Shown here one piece after another: positions 56,341 to 64,000 of a DNA stretch of 64,000 bases. The position numbers and the translations under genes were made by a program. Positions within the stretch are counted from its first letter, which is position 1, and each line of letters opens with the position of its first letter. The notes below the pieces were generated by a model. The model was not told the DNA's origin. It worked only from the letters and a program-made list of their open reading frames with translations, and made no database searches. Source of the stretch: Albugo candida (lineage: Eukaryota > Oomycota > Peronosporomycetes > Albuginales); NCBI GenBank assembly GCA_040437565.1, contig JBDOQK010000067.1, forward strand, positions 62,001 to 126,000, read 5' to 3'.

Positions 56341-58111
56341 CTACCCCGACACCGAATCTAATCGTTCAGAATCCTCCAAACTCCCTTTTTCGGCCGAGTC
56401 ACTGAACTGCTTTAACACTTTGGTGTTATATGAATTGCACTTTTCCTGTTGACATTTGTGGTACACAAAATGGTATTTCGTGATAGAACGACACTCACAG
56501 TCGCTGCAGTAAATCAGAGATCGGACATTAGCGTACTCTATCGGCATTTGCTCGCGCTCCATCAACTCGTCAATACTCGCGAAATAAAGCTCCATGTCAC
56601 CCAGCGATTTCGAGCACAACGGGCACACATAATTTGACTAAGATAAAGTAAGGACCTCTCCGATTCAAAAAGTGATTTCCGTACCAGCGTGTATTCCTCG
56701 TAGCAAGTCACATGCATACAGTGGCCGCAGGGAAGGAACATCACCGGTGTTGTCGATGTGAACATGAATGTGTGACAAATCGGACAATCGGACTCTAACG
56801 AGCGCTCGACACATTTATGTTTCTTCAGACTGATGCTCATACACGCATTACATCGATCACAATGAAAGTAGTCAATGTCCAATCCTTTCCCAATTCGACA
56901 AATTTTGCATTTGTCGCAGTGATAAATAGCTTTTTTGGCGTCGTCATCGTAAAATTTACAAATACTGCAAAAGTATTGTGCGAATTCGACGCCACAAAAG
57001 CTATCAACACATCGATTTGTGACCGGCTGTCACACATTCAGTCATAACAGGTGATGGAGTTCGCGATGAAGCAAAAAACCGACCTGGATTGTGTTACAAG
57101 ACATACACGAGACCTCTTCTGTCGCGTATCGATCGATACTGTGTGTCTCGTTCTCATCGTGACAAAAGCGGCATGTGTACCAATTGCCACAACACTTAGC
57201 CCGAAGCTTGCAACGACGTCTACATTGATCGTAGTGAGCAGATGACGAGCGGGATTTATTTGACGTACTGGTAGTGCTGGCAGCCTAGAATAGACTTGAG
57301 CTCGTCCTTGAGCATCAGGATGAGCATGAGATTGGATCAAAATGGAGGATGAGACGAACATGGTGGGTTGGCTGAAGACGCTCGGTCTCGTTGTCACAGG
57401 AGCCTTTGACTGCACTGATTTTTTGACGAGAATCGTTCCACTGNNNNNNNNNNNNNNNNNNNNNNNNNNNNNNNNNNNNNNNNNNNNNNNNNNNNNNNNN
57501 NNNNNNNNNNNNNNNNNNNNNNNNNNNNNNNNNNNNNNNNNNNTACAAGACATACACGAGACCTCTTCTGTCGCGTATCGATCGATACTGTGTGTCTCGT
57601 TCTCATCGTGACAAAAGCGGCATGTGTACCAATTGCCACAACACTTAGCCCGAAGCTTGCAACGACGTCTACATTGATCGTAGTGAGCAGATGACGAGCG
57701 GGATTTATTTGACGTACTGGTAGTGCTGGCAGCCTAGAATAGACTTGAGCTCGTCCTTGAGCATCAGGATGAGCATGAGATTGGATCAAAATGGAGGATG
57801 AGACGAACATGGTGGGTTGGCTGAAGACGCTCGGTCTCGTTGTCACAGGAGCCTTTGACTGCACTGATTTTTTGACGAGAATCGTTCCACTGCTTCATCA
57901 TCAGTCCTTGAACGAGTTCGGCCTTATCTTTTGGAGTCAAAGACGTACGAGCTTGTACTTGGCGGATCTGAGCCTTTAGCATTTCCTGAGCATTTTGATC
58001 GTGATGCAGAGGAGATGGTAGCGAGCTTGGTCGAACTATTGATCCTTGATGATTCTCTTCTCCCCCTAGAGAGTCTCCAAGAGCACGTTCAAGGCTACAG
58101 CATCGGAACAC
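56341..58111 (-). CDS. RING/CHY zinc-finger ubiquitin ligase, RCHY1/PIRH2-like
   Basis: All three parts of the RCHY1 architecture are present. The CHY zinc finger reads ILGCQHYQ, an intron near 57240-57290, then RRCKLRAKCCGNWYTCRFCH and ATEEVSCMSC. The CTCHY segment ends YFHCDRCNACMSISLKKHKC. The RING runs from CPICHTFMFTSTTPVMFLPC through GHCMHVTCYEEY to CPLCSKSLGDM, and the C-terminal zinc ribbon is YCSDCECRS...YHKCQQEKC. An N-terminal extension (AQEMLKAQIRQVQARTSLTP and LVQGLMMKQW) resembles the helical segment preceding the CHY domain of plant BRUTUS-type ligases. No ATG fits at the 5' end, so 58111 is only the limit of the open frame. A gap at 57444-57543 duplicates 349 bp. Confidence 0.88.
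57444..57543. other. Assembly gap in the RCHY1-like gene with duplicated flank
   Basis: 100 N. 349 bp (57095-57443) repeated at 57544-57892. Confidence 0.95.
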
Positions 58112-58137
58112 GTTACTTGACTACAAAGACCGAAGTC

Positions 58138-58369
58138 ATGTCATCCACCTTTGCAACATCTTGCGCGCAAAAGTCTTCTTTAGTCAGAAGACAATTCCTC
58201 CCTATGCGTTATTGGGCGGCTTTGCCGCGTTGCTTGTCCTAAATATAACACTATCTATTTCTATGTCCAGAAGCGTATTATGGAGCGCATTATCGTACAA
58301 AATGTTGCATTTGTGCGCTTTTGGGCTCAAGAGCGAGTCCGACCGCAATGGGAAGTGTTCACGGATTAG
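58138..58369 (+). CDS. Small gene candidate, unrecognised
   Basis: A coding-like pair of exons: IPPYALLGGFAALL, then across a 36-41 bp GT...CAG segment KRIMERIIVQNVAFVRFW and AQERVRPQWEVFTD, ending at TAG. A single hydrophobic segment suggests a small membrane protein, perhaps mitochondrial. The start (MSSTF at 58138) is not in the same frame without another splice. The end is repeated after the next gap. Low confidence. Confidence 0.3.
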
Positions 58370-58375
58370 AAAGAG

Positions 58376-58475
58376 NNNNNNNNNNNNNNNNNNNNNNNNN
58401 NNNNNNNNNNNNNNNNNNNNNNNNNNNNNNNNNNNNNNNNNNNNNNNNNNNNNNNNNNNNNNNNNNNNNNNNNNN
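58376..58475. other. Assembly gap with duplicated flank
   Basis: 100 N. 77 bp (58299-58375) repeated at 58476-58552. Confidence 0.95.
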
Positions 58476-58825
58476 AAAATGTTGCATTTGTGCGCTTTTG
58501 GGCTCAAGAGCGAGTCCGACCGCAATGGGAAGTGTTCACGGATTAGAAAGAGCGTACAATGCAGCCGATGCTGAGTTTTGGATGGTGTCACAGGTGGAAG
58601 ACCCGTGTGTAGCAGTTTCTTTGTGGATAGCGAATTGCACTAGTTCATTTTACAGCAGCGAAATTATTTGCCACGTATCGTAAGGACCTCTTCTCCCGTT
58701 GAGTATATCGTGACGTAATTCTCATGCTACTCTGAATCACACGATGGTGATTTTAATATTTCCACGTGGCCTCTGGCGTATGCGTTCATCATGCATTGTT
58801 TATTTTCTTAACACGTGCTAACGCC

Positions 58826-59617
58826 ATGCAGACGAATCGCATGTTTTTTTTTTTTTTTATGTGTGGCTGCTTGACGCTCTCACTTGAAGCGATGGTAACC
58901 CGCACGAGTAAGCGTCCGGTTGAGACAGCTACAGATACGACTACAATATTACAGGGTAAGAGACATGAATACTTTTCACTAACAAAGTCAAAGAATGAGG
59001 AAGGAAGCAGTGAAACAAATAGTGAGCGAACTACTAAAGGTTCGTCTAAGGAAAACACTCCTGGATATCAAATCAAGTCAAAAGATGAACGGGGAGGGGT
59101 GCTATCTCATACAAAGCCACAATTGCCGTCAACAGGTAAATTGGTTTCAGTTGAGGTGGGAACAAGTACACGTGGCAAATATAAAGTCGGGACTTTGCGA
59201 GATGACCCGGGGACTAAGGGTTTACCGAGACCACCATTATACCAAACGTACTTAAATGGACAATCCTCTAGCCCCCCTGGAAATGTGCACGGGCTATTGT
59301 ACAGCGACCGCAACAAACTGAAAGTGACAGGAGATCGATTTGGGATACCACCGAATTCTCCATCTTCACACGAGAAGAAGATACTAGTAGCACGTCCAAA
59401 ACCAACGAAATCAACAACATCAAAAGGTGTCTCCTGGTTGAAGGGTCTGTTCAAGAAAACACCATCGACGAATAAACAACCACGCCCTGTAATGCCGATA
59501 GACATTAATAGAATCCGTCCCGGAGATGATCCGGTTACACGTGCAGCAGTTGATGCTAAAATGATGGAATTCCATGATATAATTGCACAGCGGGGGCAAA
59601 AAGGAGGACACGTGTGA
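58826..59617 (+). CDS. Secreted protein candidate, 263 residues, basic and disordered
   Basis: The preferred start, Met at 58826, gives MQTNRMFFFFFMCGCLTLSL, a signal peptide with a run of Phe from a T-rich tract; an in-frame Met 60 bp upstream exists but would bury it. The mature protein is Lys/Ser/Thr-rich with many Gly and Pro, probably disordered, then KGVSWLKGLFKK, a basic amphipathic stretch, and IRPGDDPVTRAAVDAKMMEF near the C-terminus. There is no RxLR or CHxC motif. A similar Trp/Lys stretch follows the secreted gene at 29539, suggesting a loose family. The function is unknown. A host-directed role is inferred only from secretion. Confidence 0.6.
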   Translation: MQTNRMFFFFFMCGCLTLSLEAMVTRTSKRPVETATDTTTILQGKRHEYFSLTKSKNEEGSSETNSERTTKGSSKENTPGYQIKSKDERGGVLSHTKPQLPSTGKLVSVEVGTSTRGKYKVGTLRDDPGTKGLPRPPLYQTYLNGQSSSPPGNVHGLLYSDRNKLKVTGDRFGIPPNSPSSHEKKILVARPKPTKSTTSKGVSWLKGLFKKTPSTNKQPRPVMPIDINRIRPGDDPVTRAAVDAKMMEFHDIIAQRGQKGGHV

Positions 59618-59701
59618 GAGTTGGTGTCTATAAGTAGGACAGAATTCGATACAGATGCTATAGGCTGATTACATATGTGATGCTGCTTTTATAGCGAAAT
59701 T

Positions 59702-59801
59702 NNNNNNNNNNNNNNNNNNNNNNNNNNNNNNNNNNNNNNNNNNNNNNNNNNNNNNNNNNNNNNNNNNNNNNNNNNNNNNNNNNNNNNNNNNNNNNNNNNN
59801 N
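59702..59801. other. Assembly gap with duplicated flank
   Basis: 100 N. 163 bp (59539-59701), including the 3' end of the secreted gene, repeated at 59802-59964. Confidence 0.95.
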
Positions 59802-59964
59802 ACGTGCAGCAGTTGATGCTAAAATGATGGAATTCCATGATATAATTGCACAGCGGGGGCAAAAAGGAGGACACGTGTGAGAGTTGGTGTCTATAAGTAG
59901 GACAGAATTCGATACAGATGCTATAGGCTGATTACATATGTGATGCTGCTTTTATAGCGAAATT

Positions 59965-61349
59965 TAACAATCTAAAGTTACGACTTCTAGTATCCCTTTT
60001 TAACAGCAACTTTTGAAACGCATGATCAGTGTTGCAGTGCGTGGTTGAATTTCAATTGTTTGTCAAGTGCACAGGTGAAATCAGAGGCATTCCGGGTGAC
60101 CTAAAAACTCTTTTCTCCGCACGCCAGTGTCAGTGATATAATATAGCCAGATGTCCTTGATACGATAGAATGATCATCTTGTTGTATCACACGTCGGCGA
60201 GGGCACTGAGATGAAGAAATTGCATAATCATAATTGCTCCGCAGAATCTGTGAGCGAATTTTTCACATTGTCACTCAGATGCGAATGTATAAGCTTCACA
60301 ATGGAAAATGTATAGGCTTCTAGTGCGATGTCGAAGAAGACGGTGATGTAAAGGAATGAGGTGGGTCCGTTCTGATAATCAAGGGAGAAATGTTGTATGT
60401 TCAATGGATATAGAGACCACCCGTGTTTTATGAACACGGGTCTTCCTCAAAGACATGTATATAGTGACCGAAATTTGTATTGAACCAAAGTACTGATGTC
60501 TTTTCAATTGTGCCTTCATCAACAGGCTACCACTTCAAAGAGCGAAATAATTCAGAGCACTGAGGGACCACCACGTGTCCCTTGTTCCTTATTTCTTGCT
60601 GCACTGTTTTCATTTTACCTTTTACTTTGCAACTTCAAGTACACTTCACGACAACATACGCAAAATGGAATTCAATTTGCACTTTCGACACAAATTCGTG
60701 ATTATAATGGGTTTTCTAGCAACGATGCTATGCGGCTGCTTTATGAACTCGCTCGACGGTCTAGTGAGGTCAGTGGATAGCATCTCTACCAAGCATATGT
60801 TACGAAGTCTTGGATCCATAGGATCCCTGGACGGATCCGGATTGGTTCAAGGATAAATTTGGAGCAAAAGATTAAAAAGAATCTGGATTTAATAATTTCA
60901 AGGTTGGTTCGAAATTGTTAAGCTGAAGTAGGCGAAAGCTATTAGCATGGTTCGTTGTAACAAAGTTTTGGTTCATTTTGGTTCTCACCTGTGCTTGATA
61001 CAGTTTTACACGCACTTTTTGATTAACATCATCATGAATGTTTTGTTTACGCAGCGTACCACGAGCCTTGTGCACTCGATTCGAGATACGTTCAAAATGT
61101 TTAGAGTTGATTCTGTAGGTGAAAAGTCGTCGCTATGTCATTTTTGTATGCTCGCTGGCGTCTGCAATATTCTGTGCTGCATTTTCCGGATGTGCTAAAA
61201 ACTGCAATGATTCGAGTTATATGTAATCGTGAAACTTGATTTCCTGAACGCTAATCGGGTATTTTATAGGACGCGACCAAAGAAAAGATAATTTTTTTTA
61301 TCAATCTCATTAACATTTACCGTGAGTGCTGCGATGTTGGTTCACGTTG
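59965..61349. other. Intergenic; one small signal-peptide-like ORF
   Basis: No recognised gene. A frame at 60665-60856 (MEFNLHFRHKFVIIMGFLAT and on) has a hydrophobic start like a signal peptide but is only about 63 residues and ends in Gly/Ser-rich sequence made of GGATCC-type repeats. Otherwise nothing supported. Confidence 0.4.
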
Positions 61350-62985
61350 AAATAATCGCGGAGCCGTTAGCACTCACGCTGAAGTGGAACAGAATCAAAC
61401 TTCTTTCTAACAGCTTGAATGAAGAGGTGGAGCGTTGCAAATTCTTCCTGAAAAGTTAAGGCTCGATGGATAGCTCGTTGATATCACTCGAAGGAGAGCT
61501 CCTCGCCATTTTCCTGTAAAACCATTGGGATAACATTTGATGCCTACCTCTGAGCGTGACAATGATAGTAGCACACTGATTGTCAAAATTCGGCAATGGT
61601 GGCAAGACTTCAAATTACTAGCTTTAGCAATCACAAATAAGTCAACCTTTTACAAGGACTGGCTGACTCGGAATATTGGACCCAATATTTATTTGTGTAA
61701 ACTCAAGAGTAGTCATGGCATCATCCCTAGAGCTGATTTTTGTGAGGCGATGTATTCAAGCTAAGTTCGAGACACAGCGGGCATCCAATCTAGCGACATA
61801 AGCACGGCGTATATGGTACTTCAGAGACAAAAATGGGACATACCAGGCCAGACAACGCAAAAAAGAGAGTTCTNNNNNNNNNNNNNNNNNNNNNNNNNNN
61901 NNNNNNNNNNNNNNNNNNNNNNNNNNNNNNNNNNNNNNNNNNNNNNNNNNNNNNNNNNNNNNNNNNNNNNNNNCTGAGCGTGACAATGATAGTAGCACAC
62001 TGATTGTCAAAATTCGGCAATGGTGGCAAGACTTCAAATTACTAGCTTTAGCAATCACAAATAAGTCAACCTTTTACAAGGACTGGCTGACTCGGAATAT
62101 TGGACCCAATATTTATTTGTGTAAACTCAAGAGTAGTCATGGCATCATCCCTAGAGCTGATTTTTGTGAGGCGATGTATTCAAGCTAAGTTCGAGACACA
62201 GCGGGCATCCAATCTAGCGACATAAGCACGGCGTATATGGTACTTCAGAGACAAAAATGGGACATACCAGGCCAGACAACGCAAAAAAGAGAGTTCTAGA
62301 TGATAATCCAGAACAATATACCTATTTTGGCATTCGTCTTTAATCAAATAGCTTATCCTTTCTCCCGTCAAAACGAAAGCTTGTGTTGCTCTTGTCAAAC
62401 CGAGAGCTATTTCCGGCACTGACTTTCACCATGACAATATTTTCTTAGATATCAACTCACTATTCGATAGAACTTACCATCAATGAACCCACTACACGAC
62501 ATTAAAATCGTAGCATCTTCATTCAAATCGCGAGCAGCGAATCTTCGATTGACCATCAGTAGATGCGCCACTTCGTCCAAAGCTTGATCATTCAATTCCA
62601 CAAAAGCGAGCTGCACATCGTCCATAGTGATCGGATGATCAGGTGCAGCTTAAATGATTTTTTCCGGGTTTGTGTGGAACTAAGCCAGCCTGCCCACATG
62701 TGTAATGTGTCTGTATGGAACAGCCTGCCAGGTCAGGTTGCATGAGGAGCGTATTTGGGATCGATTTTCATAAGCTCTCCAGCCTTTCCCACCCGAATTG
62801 GTCGCTTCGATTTTCTACCTTGGTTTGGCGTTTTTGAAAGATGTGGAAGGCCTTTGTTGCAGTGGCTACCTCTTTGGATTCGTGTTTCCACGGGAATAAT
62901 TTAAGAAGGAGTTCCATGCACTGGTTTCTAAACACTATAAGTTCCTCAGGCTTCATCTTTATTGTTGCGAGCACCGACTAGTAAT
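61350..62985 (-). CDS. Unrecognised intron-rich gene (partial model)
   Basis: Several coding-like exons with good splice sites lie in order on the minus strand: about 62800-62985 (MKPEELIVFRNQCMELLLKL, then FHIFQKRQTK), 62478-62648 (DDVQLAFVELNDQALDEVAH, then DLNEDATILM), about 62290-62430 (VPEIALGLTRATQAFVL), pieces near 61555-61640, and about 61395-61455 (EEFATLHLFIQAVRKKF). The product looks largely alpha-helical. I do not recognise the family. The gap at 61874-61973 with a 324-bp duplicated flank disturbs the model, and both ends are open. Confidence 0.4.
61874..61973. other. Assembly gap with duplicated flank
   Basis: 100 N. 324 bp (61550-61873) repeated at 61974-62297. Confidence 0.95.
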
Positions 62986-64000
62986 TACTAAATTGCGAAC
63001 TCAGCTGAGCATGCGATCGTGCTTTCGAGATCATGTGGCGATATAGCTCCATACGGTGCAGTTTACGACACGAAAGAGCCAACGGCATGTAGTCATATTC
63101 ATCCCAACCCGCTGATTAATATTTTCCTGATGAAGCTGATTTCTCCTTTAGAACGAGGAGAATCTGGGATTCCCTTTCGCGTGATATCTATAGAAGTCGG
63201 GAGCCCCAATTCGGAGAGATTTTTTACAGGTTTCCTTGCCTCCGTTTCTTGGCTTGGAACTGGCGTCTATACCAATTGTGGCGACAGAAATGTTTCCTTT
63301 GTTGCTGGAGTTTGGTTCTGGTTGTTTTTTTTTGATGCTATTTTTTTGTCTAGCCACATTAACCGAAACGTGTACATTGCCTTGGAATATGGGTATTCTT
63401 ACCCCGTGCAGGGTAGAGCTGTTTGTCGAATGCGATTGCTCGCATTATTTCCAACACGCACAAATGCTTCGGCGGGGGCGGGAAGTGAATTCTCCACGTC
63501 GCCACAGCCACTCCTTTCGACAAATTGGCTTCTCGAAAGTAACTCCAGATCGAAGCCAAACACGTCCAGGTATTACCGGCGTTTTAAGGTGTCGTGCTAC
63601 TTGATAAAGTACTTTCAGCCAGAACGTTGACCGACTGACAGTCCAGTTGCTAAGGAGAGTCCATGTATGTGAGTATCACACGGCCATTGCTTCCTAGACG
63701 CTTGTCCAATCNNNNNNNNNNNNNNNNNNNNNNNNNNNNNNNNNNNNNNNNNNNNNNNNNNNNNNNNNNNNNNNNNNNNNNNNNNNNNNNNNNNNNNNNN
63801 NNNNNNNNNNNGCCAAACACGTCCAGGTATTACCGGCGTTTTAAGGTGTCGTGCTACTTGATAAAGTACTTTCAGCCAGAACGTTGACTGACTGTCAGTC
63901 GGTTGCTAAGGAGAGTCCATGTATGTGAGTATCACACGGCCATTGCTTCCTAGACGCTTGTCCAATCTCGTGACACTACAGGAGACAATAAAACACCGGG
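62986..64000. other. End of window, unresolved
   Basis: Open frames exist on both strands (203 codons at 63019-63630 plus; Lys/Asn-rich 63148-63357 minus) but none carries a recognisable domain. The minus-strand pieces could be 5' exons of the gene at 61350-62985. 63555-63711 recurs with differences after the gap. Confidence 0.4.
63712..63811. other. Assembly gap with slightly diverged duplicated flank
   Basis: 100 N. 63555-63711 recurs at about 63812-63967 with a few substitutions and a small indel, as between alleles. Confidence 0.9.

Noticed and set aside
60820-60860. Second copy of the hAT MITE suggested by GGATCC repeats
   Set aside because: Only short GGATCC-type words are shared; no TIR or target duplication.

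Overview
The window looks like nuclear DNA of an oomycete (stramenopile), most likely a white-rust-type biotroph such as Albugo. This rests on intron-rich genes with very short introns (about 50-100 bp), tight gene spacing, a myosin with a FYVE-like zinc finger, a centriole/flagellum protein (CEP83 type) that fits zoospores, and several small secreted proteins without recognised domains. Genus level is inference. It is a draft scaffold with seventeen 100-N gaps. At fifteen of them the sequence left of the gap is repeated right of it, so contig ends were not merged; at least two of these pairs differ like two haplotypes of a diploid.

Layout. 1-4.7 kb: a ZnT5/Msc2-type zinc transporter (partial), the proteasomal ubiquitin receptor Rpn13 with an embedded UIM, and, divergent from it across a 97-bp promoter, an N-terminal amidase (NTA1). 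4.7-18 kb: gene-poor accessory DNA with an 81-bp hAT-type MITE, an internally deleted Mutator-like element, and a broken Ty1/copia fossil inserted into a secreted-protein gene whose paralogue lies at 28.5 kb. 18-27 kb: purple acid phosphatase, a small secreted protein, tRNA-dihydrouridine synthase DUS3, an IQ/SFI1-like repeat protein, and HUS1. 27-31.7 kb: a second accessory patch with two secreted proteins and a 650-bp dispersed repeat.

31.7-58.2 kb is a dense housekeeping and cytoskeletal block: CK2 beta, NAD kinase, CEP83-like, kinesin-14, an unnamed PD-(D/E)XK nuclease-like protein that overlaps a coiled-coil gene tail to tail, a CLC chloride channel with CBS domains, a myosin with IQ motifs and a FYVE-like finger, an HSF-like DNA-binding protein, and an RCHY1/PIRH2-type CHY-RING ubiquitin ligase. 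58.7-64 kb: a 264-residue secreted protein, then sparse DNA with one unrecognised intron-rich gene.

Functional threads: Rpn13, NTA1 and RCHY1 belong to protein degradation; CEP83, kinesin-14, the SFI1-like protein and the coiled-coil gene fit centrosome/flagellum work; HUS1 and the nuclease-like protein may belong to DNA repair; the secreted proteins are candidate host-interaction factors sitting in transposon-rich patches.
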